Assembly (NCBI GenBank): GCA_018660305.1
Contig: JABJKO010000247.1
Coordinates: 1-40,354 of the forward strand
DNA: 40,354 nucleotides
Reading direction: 5' to 3'
Origin: Rhodospirillaceae bacterium
GTDB lineage: Bacteria > Pseudomonadota > Alphaproteobacteria > MPNO01 > UBA2964
A program made the translations under genes and the position numbers. How positions within the stretch are numbered: position 1 is the stretch's first letter; every line of letters starts with the position of its first letter. Under the pieces are notes generated by a model. It was not told where the DNA came from and did no database searches. It saw only the letters and a program-made list of their open reading frames with translations. Shown in pieces: positions 8,171-15,436 of this stretch.

Positions 8171-9544
8171 GTGACCTTATTCCGCCAATGCAGAATGTGC
8201 GTAATTGGCGCGGCCGTGACAGCAATCTTTCCCGTATTCGCGGTGTCCCCTGCCGCCGCCGATATGCTGGGGCATGGCGGCATGGTCCGCGCCCTCGCCG
8301 TTGCCCCCGATGGCAGGACCATTCTGACCGGCAGTTTTGATTACACGGCGCGTATCTGGGATTTCGAGGAACAGAAATCCATCGCCGTTCTGGAAGACCA
8401 TTTCGGTCCTATCAACGGCGTCGCCTATATGCCCGATGGAAAGCGCGCGGTAACGGCGAGCGATGACGGGTCCCTTATCCTGTGGGATATCGTTCAAAAG
8501 AAACCGCTCCACCAATTTAAGGGTCATACGGGCAAGGCCATGTCGGTTGCGGTATCGCCCGACGGCAAGTTGATCGCATCGGGATCATGGGACCGGACTG
8601 TCCGGCTGTGGGATGTGGATTCCGGCAAAACGATTCGCCGGATCAACCATAAGACGGATCTGACGGTGGTCCGTTTCCTGCCCGACGGCAAGACCCTCCT
8701 TACCGCTGCCAGGGACGGCGCTCTCCGTCTGTGGCGCATAAGCGACGGCTCTCAGCTCGGCGAGATGACCGGTCATTCCTGGGTCGTCGCGCAGGTGGCG
8801 GTGTCGCCATCGGGCAGGATCGCCATTTCGGCCAGTACCGATGCGACGGTGCGGCTCTGGGATCTCGCGGACCAGAGGGAGATCGCTGTCCTCAAGGGCC
8901 ATGAGGGGCCGGTCTATGGCGTTGATTTTTCTCCTGACGGGAAATACGCCATCTCTGGTGGACGCGATGGAACGTTGGTGGTTTGGGACGTAGCGTCGCG
9001 CGCGCAGCATCGGGTTATTCAGACACACGTCAAACCGGTCTGGGCGGTGGCGTTTTCGCGGGATGGCCGGTTTGCCCTTTCGGCCGGCTCTGACGGCGCC
9101 ATAAGGGTGTGGCACATCGCAACCGGTGATCGGATCGGTATTCCCGGAGAAGGCGATTCCGGCCCCAAGCCGTGGCTCGAAAGCGATCATCCCGGGGCAC
9201 GGCTCTATCGCAAATGCGCGGCGTGCCATTCGCTTTCCGGCGACGGCCCGCGACGGTCGGGACCCCATTTTGCCGGATTGTTTGGAAGACGGGCCGGCGC
9301 CATCGCCGGATATAAATATTCCGACGCCCTACGCCAGGCCGATGTGACCTGGAACGCACGCACGCTATTCGATTTGTTTAACAAGGGGCCGGACGTTTTC
9401 GTGCCGGGGACCAAAATGCCAGTGCAACGAATTCCGCAGAGCCAGCAATTGCGCCATCTGATCGATTATATGCGGCAGCTTACGGCGACCCTGAAACCGT
9501 CTGTCCCCGCCATTGGCGGACAACAGAATTTGTCCCCGCGGTGA
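8171..9544 (+). CDS. periplasmic WD40 beta-propeller fused to cytochrome c
   Basis: A 457-residue exported protein. The GTG start at 8171 has GAGG seven bases upstream. A signal peptide ends near residue 30 (SPAAADM). Seven WD40 blades follow (about residues 33-318), each with a PDGR/PDGK-like turn and a WD, WR or WH end: enough for a complete seven-bladed propeller. The C-terminal domain is a class I cytochrome c with CAACH at 349-353 and a probable axial methionine at M416 (GTKMPVQ). It should be matured in the periplasm by the Ccm system encoded later in this window. Position suggests an electron acceptor from, or a scaffold for, the formate dehydrogenase. The domains are certain; the electron route is inferred. 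Confidence 0.93.
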   Translation: MTLFRQCRMCVIGAAVTAIFPVFAVSPAAADMLGHGGMVRALAVAPDGRTILTGSFDYTARIWDFEEQKSIAVLEDHFGPINGVAYMPDGKRAVTASDDGSLILWDIVQKKPLHQFKGHTGKAMSVAVSPDGKLIASGSWDRTVRLWDVDSGKTIRRINHKTDLTVVRFLPDGKTLLTAARDGALRLWRISDGSQLGEMTGHSWVVAQVAVSPSGRIAISASTDATVRLWDLADQREIAVLKGHEGPVYGVDFSPDGKYAISGGRDGTLVVWDVASRAQHRVIQTHVKPVWAVAFSRDGRFALSAGSDGAIRVWHIATGDRIGIPGEGDSGPKPWLESDHPGARLYRKCAACHSLSGDGPRRSGPHFAGLFGRRAGAIAGYKYSDALRQADVTWNARTLFDLFNKGPDVFVPGTKMPVQRIPQSQQLRHLIDYMRQLTATLKPSVPAIGGQQNLSPR

Positions 9545-9553
9545 AAGGCGATG

Positions 9554-9679
9554 CTAATTCAGCCGCACGCTTTCCGCCGTTCGTGTGGCATGTTGGGAGT
9601 CGTTTTGCGCCGTCAGCACAAAACCCGCGGCGATGCTTATCCCGAAGCACGCGACAATCGCCCACATAAATGCTTTCAT
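9554..9679 (-). CDS. 41-residue single-pass membrane microprotein
   Basis: The reverse strand encodes MKAFMWAIVACFGISIAAGF, then VLTAQNDSQHATRTAESVRLN and a stop at 9554-9556. The start at 9679 has GGGGG at the right distance; an in-frame ATG at 9685 is an alternative but would sit on the ribosome site. There is one hydrophobic helix (about residues 4-24), then a short polar tail ending in SVRL. It resembles short alphaproteobacterial proteins I recall with a membrane helix and a terminal VRL-type tail, but I cannot name a family. It is convergent with the cytochrome gene, ten bases away. Function unknown. Confidence 0.55.
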   Translation of the reverse strand: MKAFMWAIVACFGISIAAGFVLTAQNDSQHATRTAESVRLN

Positions 9680-9763
9680 GCTCATCCCCCGAAAATTGCG
9701 TGTTGATATGGTATCACGAACTTTCATTCCGAGCTACGAACCAATGCGAAAAGGGAGGGGCAA

Positions 9764-10216
9764 TTGATCCGCTTTCCCCTGACGGTTCGTCTTGATGATT
9801 CAGATACGCACATCTTCGAACGCGCCGCTGAAGGCGGAGAATGGGCAATACCGGGTTCTTTCGTGTTCTCCAATCTGAGCGCCGACGACCTCACCGGTAA
9901 GACCGGGCAGGCATTCTCGTTGGGATTTCTCGGGCTGGCCAGCTTTGGCTGGTCCAGTCTCGTCAAGGTCGGCGAAATGCCCGACGCGGAATATGAAACC
10001 CTCGCCAATTCCCTTGCCTTGCATTTCGTCGCCCGGTACGGGGCTCCCGATATCGAAAGCGCGTTGCCGGCAGCGAGGGAGGAGCTGGAATTCGCCACCG
10101 GTCTGTGCGAACACCCGTTGAATAGTATCATCGCCGTCGACCGCACGCTGGGCGACGATGGCATCCGCGAACAATTCCGTCTGGTAGCGGCGCCCCAGTC
10201 GCAACCAGTGCCTTAG
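9764..10216 (+). CDS. DUF6505-like protein
   Basis: About 150 residues, no signal peptide or membrane helix. TTG at 9764 is the best start: it follows AAGGGAGGGG closely, and the nearest upstream ATG runs into a stop in another frame. Features I associate with DUF6505 are VRLDDSDTHIFERAAEGGEWAIPGSF, GKTGQAFSLGFLGLASFGWSSLV, RYGAPDIESALPAAREEL and the ending DGIREQFRLV. No reaction is known. It is 22 bases from the DUF6352-like gene, and this pair recurs beside formate dehydrogenase-type loci as far as I recall, so a cofactor- or assembly-related job is plausible but unproven. Confidence 0.75.
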   Translation: MIRFPLTVRLDDSDTHIFERAAEGGEWAIPGSFVFSNLSADDLTGKTGQAFSLGFLGLASFGWSSLVKVGEMPDAEYETLANSLALHFVARYGAPDIESALPAAREELEFATGLCEHPLNSIIAVDRTLGDDGIREQFRLVAAPQSQPVP

Positions 10217-10238
10217 AGCCGGCGCGTCAGGACAGCCC

Positions 10239-11252
10239 ATGCCCGACTTTTGGAAAACTTCCGGTTATCACCTGCTTGAATTGCGCGAGGACGGCCTTCT
10301 GGGTGTCACGGATGATTTTCTGCGGGCTTATTTTCGTCGGCCCGAATTGCAGCTTGAACCGGAATCCTGTGCCGCCGAACAGGCCTTGAACGCGGCGTTG
10401 CTGGAAAATCCGCGGCGCGAGGTGGAGTCTGGTGAATTGGCGGCCATCGAGGATTCCGACGTCCGCGAAAACTATAATGTCGTGCTGGATTTTCGCGACC
10501 GGCTTATCGCCGCCGGGACGGTCGAAGCCTGTTACCTGACGCTGTTCCAGTCGAACGTCGGGACCACGCCGCCATTGTTCATCGACCAGATGGCCCATGT
10601 CATTTTGCGCCGCGTTCTGGACGGGTGCGATGACACGCTCCAACTGCGCGCAGCGGAGCTGTTCTTTCGGACGCAGAAGGTCAGCCTCAATGAGGGTGCG
10701 ATCCTGATGGCGGACGAAGAAACCATTGAAATGAAACGCGAAACCGGCGGGTTGGGCAATCTCGGACGGTTTCTGATTGAAATGGAAACATCGTTGGATC
10801 AGGTCGAACTGGATGTGCTGTCGGCGCGGAACGCGGGCAGTTATTGGGACCGCAGCGACCGCTACGATATGGTGTATGACGCCAGCTTCGGTCAGCCGGG
10901 ATTAGGGTCGCTGTGCCGGGTTCTCGAAGCCTGGATGATCCATCTGCTCGGCGTTGAGACGGCAATCGAGCCGGTTCGGGAAATTCAGGACGAACGATGG
11001 GTCTGGCATATCGGGCTCGACATGGTCTCAAGTGCCATTCTGAATGATTTGTATGACGGTGTGGAGGTCGATGAGGATCGCACCGATCGCCTTATCGCCT
11101 TGTTTCGTCTCGAATTCAAAGGCGACGTCGCGCTGCGGCCGGAAGTGGGCGGGCGCCCTGTTTATCTCGGGCTGGCCATGAACGATCAAAATATCGTGAC
11201 GCTTAAACCACAGAATTTGCTGGTCAATTTGCCACTGGCTCCCGCATCTTGA
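10239..11252 (+). CDS. DUF6352-like protein
   Basis: A 337-residue cytoplasmic protein. Its start MPDFWKTSGYHLL, the segment LGVTDDFLRAYFRRPEL, the ESCAAEQALNAALL block, ENYNVVLDFRDRLIAAGTVEACYL and the LRAAELFFRTQKVSL block match what I recognise as DUF6352. It ends with a beta-rich part (GGRPVYLGLAMNDQNIVTLKPQNLLVNLPL). No catalytic motif is apparent. It follows the DUF6505-like gene by 22 bases and is followed 25 bases later by the DUF6494-like stump, which is the usual third member of this trio. Role unknown; context ties it to the formate dehydrogenase or its cofactor. Confidence 0.78.
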   Translation: MPDFWKTSGYHLLELREDGLLGVTDDFLRAYFRRPELQLEPESCAAEQALNAALLENPRREVESGELAAIEDSDVRENYNVVLDFRDRLIAAGTVEACYLTLFQSNVGTTPPLFIDQMAHVILRRVLDGCDDTLQLRAAELFFRTQKVSLNEGAILMADEETIEMKRETGGLGNLGRFLIEMETSLDQVELDVLSARNAGSYWDRSDRYDMVYDASFGQPGLGSLCRVLEAWMIHLLGVETAIEPVREIQDERWVWHIGLDMVSSAILNDLYDGVEVDEDRTDRLIALFRLEFKGDVALRPEVGGRPVYLGLAMNDQNIVTLKPQNLLVNLPLAPAS

Positions 11253-11277
11253 CCGCCAACAGGGAAAGAACGGAATA

Positions 11278-11349
11278 ATGACCGAAGAACATTTCAATCT
11301 GGAAATCAGGGAATTCCTCAAGACCATCGGCGTGCGGTCGGCGCACTAA
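11278..11349 (+). pseudogene. DUF6494-like N-terminal stump (23 codons)
   Basis: ATG at 11278 opens MTEEHFNLEIREFLKTIGVR followed by SAH and a TAA at 11347-11349. This closely resembles the first 20 residues of DUF6494 proteins as I remember them (about 67 residues, usually continuing after the GV-S motif with a helix beginning SQREIE). I checked the following 50 bases in the other frames and found no continuation, so this looks like a gene truncated where the tup genes were joined, not a simple frameshift. A purine-rich site (AGGGAAAG) precedes the start. It could still be translated as a microprotein. Confidence 0.5.
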
Positions 11350-11393
11350 CGCGCTAAACATAGATCCCTTTTCACCTTTGGTAGAATGGTGCG

Positions 11394-12101
11394 GTGAACG
11401 AATTTAGTGACGCCTTCGGCCTGGCCGCGCGCATGGTGATTGAGCTTGATCCGGCCTTGATCGAGATCGTCGCCCGGTCGCTCTACGTCAGTCTCATCGC
11501 GGTGGGGATCGCGTCGCTTTTTGGGCTGCCGCTGGGGGCTGCGCTCGCGATTTTTTCTTTTCCCGGCAGACGGGTCATTGCCGTTGCGCTGAACGCCTTG
11601 ATGGGGTTGCCGCCTGTCGTCGTGGGGCTGCTGGTTTATTTGTTGTTGTCCCGCGCGGGCTCGTTCGGCACCCTCGGCCTGCTCTTTACGCCGGCGGCGA
11701 TGATCATCGCACAGACCCTGCTGGTGTTTCCCATCGTTGCTTCTCTGTCCCGCCAGGCGTCGGAGACATTGTGGGACGACTATGCCGATCAGCTGCGATC
11801 TTTCGGCGCCTCCCGCGGGCGCATGGTTTCGACCATATTGTGGGATGGCAGAGTGCCGCTGGCCACGGCGGTACTGGCCGGGTTCGGGCGTGCTTCGGCC
11901 GAAGTCGGTGCGGTGATGATCGTTGGCGGAAATATCGACCACGTCACAAGGGTCATGACCACATCCATTGCCCTCGAAACCAGCAAAGGTGAACTTGGGC
12001 TGGCCCTGGCGCTTGGTTTTATATTGATCACCATCAGTCTGGCGATCAGTACGGCGACCTATTGGCTCAGCAGTGCTTTCCATACGAAGGCGGTGCCATG
12101 A
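11394..12101 (+). CDS. tupB: tungstate ABC transporter permease
   Basis: A 235-residue inner-membrane permease with about five to six hydrophobic segments. The EAA-type loop reads DYADQLRSFGASRGRMVSTILW, near residues 130-150, where the ATPase docks. It has the TupB/WtpB-like features of a short tungstate permease (MGLPPVVVGLLVYLLLSRAG, GRASAEVGAVMIVGGNIDHVTRVMTT). The GTG start at 11394 gives a normal N-terminus; no strong ribosome site is seen. The stop overlaps the ATPase start as ATGA. The substrate call rests on these motifs and the TupA signature in the third gene. Confidence 0.9.
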   Translation: MNEFSDAFGLAARMVIELDPALIEIVARSLYVSLIAVGIASLFGLPLGAALAIFSFPGRRVIAVALNALMGLPPVVVGLLVYLLLSRAGSFGTLGLLFTPAAMIIAQTLLVFPIVASLSRQASETLWDDYADQLRSFGASRGRMVSTILWDGRVPLATAVLAGFGRASAEVGAVMIVGGNIDHVTRVMTTSIALETSKGELGLALALGFILITISLAISTATYWLSSAFHTKAVP

Positions 12102-12814
12102 GTTTTCCGTCCATATTGCCGCTCAGGATAGAGAAGCTGTGCTTTGACGCCGGTGCGCGCCGGCTGCTTCACGATCTCGATTTCTCCCTGGAAGCCGGCT
12201 CCCGCAGCGTCATCCTCGGGCCAAACGGTGCCGGCAAAAGCCTGATATTACGGCTGTGCCATGGTCTGACGGCGCCTACCAGTGGGTCGGTCCAGTGGAA
12301 CGGAAGCCCCATGACCCACGCCCGCGCCCGGCAGGCCATGGTTTTTCAGCGCCCGGTCATGCTGCGCCGGTCGGTATATGCGAATGTGGATTATGTGCTC
12401 GCCTGCCAGGGCGTGCCTCGGTCGGAACGCGGCACGCCTATCGCGGAGGCCCTCGAGCGCACCGGTCTGACCGCACATGCGCGGGTTCCGGCTCCCGTGT
12501 TGTCGGTCGGCGAGCAACAGCGCCTTGCGCTGGCCCGCATCTGGGTTCTGCAGCCCGAAATTCTGTTTCTCGACGAGCCCACGGCGAGCCTTGATCCCGC
12601 CGCGACCCGGGCGGTCGAGGATATAATTTCATCGATCCATAAAGCGGGCACCAAGGTGGTGCTGACGACCCAGAATCTGGGGCAGGCCCGCAGGCTGGCT
12701 GACGAAGTCCTGTTTATGTTCAACGGCCGCCTGCTCGAGCAGACCCCCGCGGATCGTTTTTTCCATGCGCCGGAAACCTCCGAGGCCCGCGCGTTTATCG
12801 AAGGAGAATTCTGA
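12098..12814 (+). CDS. tupC: tungstate ABC transporter ATP-binding protein
   Basis: A 238-residue ABC ATPase on the cytoplasmic face. Walker A is GPNGAGKS at residues 41-48, the signature is LSVGEQQRLALARI (S-x-G-E-Q, slightly variant from LSGGQ), Walker B is ILFLDEPTASLD, and the switch region follows (VVLTTQNLGQARRLADEV). It starts within the permease stop (ATGA) and its own TGA overlaps the next ATG, so tupB, tupC and tupA are translationally coupled. The Q of the signature switch, TTQNLGQA rather than TTHDLxQA, is seen in some TupC-type proteins. It powers import of tungstate across the inner membrane. Confidence 0.9.
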   Translation: MSFPSILPLRIEKLCFDAGARRLLHDLDFSLEAGSRSVILGPNGAGKSLILRLCHGLTAPTSGSVQWNGSPMTHARARQAMVFQRPVMLRRSVYANVDYVLACQGVPRSERGTPIAEALERTGLTAHARVPAPVLSVGEQQRLALARIWVLQPEILFLDEPTASLDPAATRAVEDIISSIHKAGTKVVLTTQNLGQARRLADEVLFMFNGRLLEQTPADRFFHAPETSEARAFIEGEF

Positions 12815-13647
12815 TGCCTGGCGGGCGCGGCAAGTTACCGACTCTCATTTGTGTCCTTTGCCTGGCTGCTTCGATCGCCATGACCGGTGGCGGACAGGCG
12901 TCGGAGAAATTCATCACCCTGGCGTCGACCACCTCGACCGACAATTCGGGGTTGTTCCGCTATCTGCTGCCTAAATTTACGGCGCGCAGCGGCGTTGCCG
13001 TGCGTGTGGTCGCGGTGGGGACAGGGGCCGCCTTGCGGCTGGCGTCGCGGGGCGATGCCGATGCTGTCCTGGTCCATGCGCCAGAGCAGGAAAAACGCTT
13101 CTTGGCGGCCGGCCACGGGATCGGCCGGCAGGCGGTCATGCATAACGATTTTGTCATTGTGGGACCGAAATCCGATCCCGCCGGCATACGCGGTGTGCGG
13201 AGTGCCGCGAAGGTGGTGACCCGCCTCTATCAGGCAAAGGCCTTATTCGCGTCCCGGGGCGATAGGAGCGGAACCCATACGAAGGAACGCGCCCTCTGGC
13301 GGAGCGCCGGCCTCGATCCTCTAAAGTTTTCCGGGCGGTGGTACCTTGAGACGGGATCCGGGATGGGGGCGACGCTGAATTTCGCGGCGGCGCGGGGCGC
13401 CTACACGCTGGCCGATCGCGCCACCTGGCTTGCGTTCAAGAATAAACGAATCCTGGCCCTGCTGGCCGAAGGCGACAAACGCCTTGCCAACCCTTATGGG
13501 GTCATCGTCGTCAATCCGGCCAGACATCCCGGGGTTAAGGACAGGGAGGCGACCATGTTCGCCGACTGGCTCATGGGGACGGAAGGGCAAGCGGCGATCG
13601 CGGCCTTTCGCATCAAGGGCAAACAGGTGTTTTTCCCCGGCAAATAA
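12814..13647 (+). CDS. tupA: periplasmic tungstate-binding protein
   Basis: A 277-residue solute-binding protein with a signal peptide ending near residue 30 (GGGQASEKF). It has the tungstate-binding signature STTSTDNSGLFRYLLPKF right after the signal and, further on, GSGMGATLNFAAARGAYTLADRATWL, both typical of TupA. TupA binds tungstate very tightly and prefers it over molybdate. The ATG overlaps the tupC stop as TGATG. Its position next to a formate dehydrogenase with a cysteine active site points to tungsten delivery for that enzyme; the enzyme's metal itself is inferred. No terminator with a T-tract is evident after the gene. Confidence 0.94.
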   Translation: MPGGRGKLPTLICVLCLAASIAMTGGGQASEKFITLASTTSTDNSGLFRYLLPKFTARSGVAVRVVAVGTGAALRLASRGDADAVLVHAPEQEKRFLAAGHGIGRQAVMHNDFVIVGPKSDPAGIRGVRSAAKVVTRLYQAKALFASRGDRSGTHTKERALWRSAGLDPLKFSGRWYLETGSGMGATLNFAAARGAYTLADRATWLAFKNKRILALLAEGDKRLANPYGVIVVNPARHPGVKDREATMFADWLMGTEGQAAIAAFRIKGKQVFFPGK

Positions 13648-13784
13648 CGGGTCCGATTCCAAGGCCTTGCCCCCGGCTTTAAATGATTTCATGATTGCGG
13701 CAACCGGAAATATGGGTAATTGCCGGCCACGGCTAATATCGCGCCGTCGGTTCCCCAGTGACCCGCCCTTAAGGAGAAAACGCC

Positions 13785-14195
13785 ATGCAAGTCAGCGGTC
13801 TGCATCACCTGAATGTTCGCACCACGCCCGAAAAGCTCGAAGCAACCCGCGAGTTCTACGAATATTACATGGATCTCACGGTAGGGCCGCGGCCGGACTT
13901 CCAGTTTGGCGGCTACTGGATGTATGTCGCCGATCATCCGCTGGTCCATATTTCCACCCGCGATCCCAAGGGACGGAGCCCCGAGGCGGATAGCGATTAC
14001 GGATTCGGTCACATTGCCTTTGATTGCAAAGGCCTCCATACGCTGAAGGAAAAACTGGATTCCAAGGGTGTTGAATACGAGGAACGTCCGACCCCGGATA
14101 ACACCCTCATACAGGTGTTCTTCGACGATCCAAACGGCGTGCTGGTGGAAATGGTCTTCGATATCGCGGAAAACCAATCGGCCGCGGCGGAGTAA
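13785..14195 (+). CDS. VOC-superfamily (glyoxalase/dioxygenase fold) protein
   Basis: A 136-residue protein with one vicinal-oxygen-chelate domain. The opening GLHHLNVRTT, the middle PLVHISTRDP and GFGHIAFDC, and the end FFDDPNGVLVEMVF give the usual paired beta-alpha-beta-beta-beta units. Likely metal ligands are a histidine in HHLN, one in FGHIAF and the glutamate of LVEMVF. The ATG at 13785 has a strong AAGGAG site. The reaction cannot be told from sequence. With ligAB, another VOC gene and a TRAP-binding protein nearby, turnover of an aromatic ring-cleavage product is a reasonable guess. Confidence 0.85.
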   Translation: MQVSGLHHLNVRTTPEKLEATREFYEYYMDLTVGPRPDFQFGGYWMYVADHPLVHISTRDPKGRSPEADSDYGFGHIAFDCKGLHTLKEKLDSKGVEYEERPTPDNTLIQVFFDDPNGVLVEMVFDIAENQSAAAE

Positions 14196-14291
14196 GACGC
14201 AGGGGGTCTGCCGTTACTGAAGGGGGGCGGAATCCACGGTGGTTCGGTGACCGCTTCGAATTGTGATTTCCCGACGTCTAGAACCTGACGG

Positions 14292-15179
14292 TCATTGAGC
14301 CGTCCACGGCACCGACCAGGAGCGATGCTCGTGTCCGGCGGCAAAGGTCCGGTTGGTCGATTCCGGGTTGCGGTTGACAAACGGCCTGCCCCAGAGTGGA
14401 TGGGTCATGGAGCGTACTTCGTGATCGATCTCGAAGAGTTCCTTGCCGCTGTCGGGATCGACGATCATCACGAACCGGTATTGATGCTGGTTGCTTTCCT
14501 GGCTGATCAGGCCCCGTTCTTTCAACCGGTTGTACGGGCCGGAAAAATCGCCGACATAAATCTGGATGTGATGCTCATCGAACGCCGGCAGGGGTGCGTC
14601 GGTCTCACGGAACACCAGCTCCTGACACAGCCCCGCCTGGATAATGGCCGCCGGGGCTCCCTCCCAGTCGCCGATCCTGGCCGGCGCGGCAAAGATCTGG
14701 TCATAAAACCGGGCGATACCGTCGGTGGTGCCGGCGGGGACGTCGAATTGGACATAGGGCATCCCCAACCCCATGGGATCGAACTTCCCGCCCGCTTCAT
14801 GGCAGCGAAATTTGTTGCCCCACGGGCAGGTGACATCGACGACGTTATTGCCATTGGGGGCGGCAAAATCGAATTGCGTCTCTTCCAGCGGCTCCCGGAC
14901 ACTTTCCAGCCTGTCGACCAGCGCATCCAGACCGGGCATTACCAGCCCGATTCGGCCGCGCAGCACCTGCGGCTCGTTGGTCGGCAAATGAAACTGGCTG
15001 CGTCCCACATTGACCCACATATTGGTGACGCCGATCTGCAGATAGGGATCGCGTGTCAGCCCCAGCCCGGATACGTAGAACAGCGTCGCCAGACGCTGAT
15101 CACCGACCTGCACGTTGACATGTTCGAGTCCGATAATATTTCCCATATCCTCGACCGACCGATCGAATTTCTCGCCCAT
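14292..15179 (-). CDS. two-domain VOC-superfamily protein
   Basis: A 295-residue protein; ATG at 15179 is chosen because GGAG lies eight bases upstream, rather than a TTG further out. It has two VOC units: GLEHVNVQVGDQRLATLFYV through VDVTCPWGNKFRCHE, and MPYVQFDVPAGTTDGIARFY through FVMIVDPDSGKELFEIDHEVRS. That is the size and layout of extradiol ring-cleavage-type proteins, but the metal triad is not obvious enough to claim dioxygenase activity. The C-terminal 40 residues (RPFVNRNPESTNRTF and a tryptophan-rich end) are an extension. It is divergent from the TRAP-binding protein gene. Confidence 0.8.
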   Translation of the reverse strand: MGEKFDRSVEDMGNIIGLEHVNVQVGDQRLATLFYVSGLGLTRDPYLQIGVTNMWVNVGRSQFHLPTNEPQVLRGRIGLVMPGLDALVDRLESVREPLEETQFDFAAPNGNNVVDVTCPWGNKFRCHEAGGKFDPMGLGMPYVQFDVPAGTTDGIARFYDQIFAAPARIGDWEGAPAAIIQAGLCQELVFRETDAPLPAFDEHHIQIYVGDFSGPYNRLKERGLISQESNQHQYRFVMIVDPDSGKELFEIDHEVRSMTHPLWGRPFVNRNPESTNRTFAAGHEHRSWSVPWTAQ

Positions 15180-15335
15180 TTCCGTATCTCCGCCATCGCC
15201 TGATCTGTGTTTGATAGAGAGACTCAAACCGAACGACGATTAAATCCGTCTATTGGCTATTCGTAAAGCGCCAGATTGATCAGATCGGCGCCCCGATAAC
15301 ATCCGTTTGCGAATTTTCAACCCACCATCCCCTCC

Positions 15336-15364
15336 TTGACCGTGGTCGCCGACAAATTTACCGT
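15336..15364 (+). promoter_or_regulatory. candidate promoter for the TRAP-binding protein gene
   Basis: TTGACC at 15336-15341 is separated by 17 bases from TACCGT at 15359-15364. The -35 is five of six to consensus, the -10 only three of six. It is about 75 bases upstream of the start. A 10-bp inverted pair (15273-15282 and 15402-15411) brackets it, and could be an operator. Confidence 0.33.
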
Positions 15365-15436
15365 CATCGCCAGCAACCGATGGCGTAGTAACCGCGTGCG
15401 ATGATCAATCTAACCAACGTATCAGGGAGATGCTTC

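Noticed and set aside
11346..12083. Minus-strand open frame of 245 codons
   Set aside because: Antisense to tupB; very rich in Arg/Gln/Gly and not protein-like.
14295..15203. Plus-strand open frame of 302 codons
   Set aside because: Antisense to the two-domain VOC gene, which has a ribosome site and family-like sequence.
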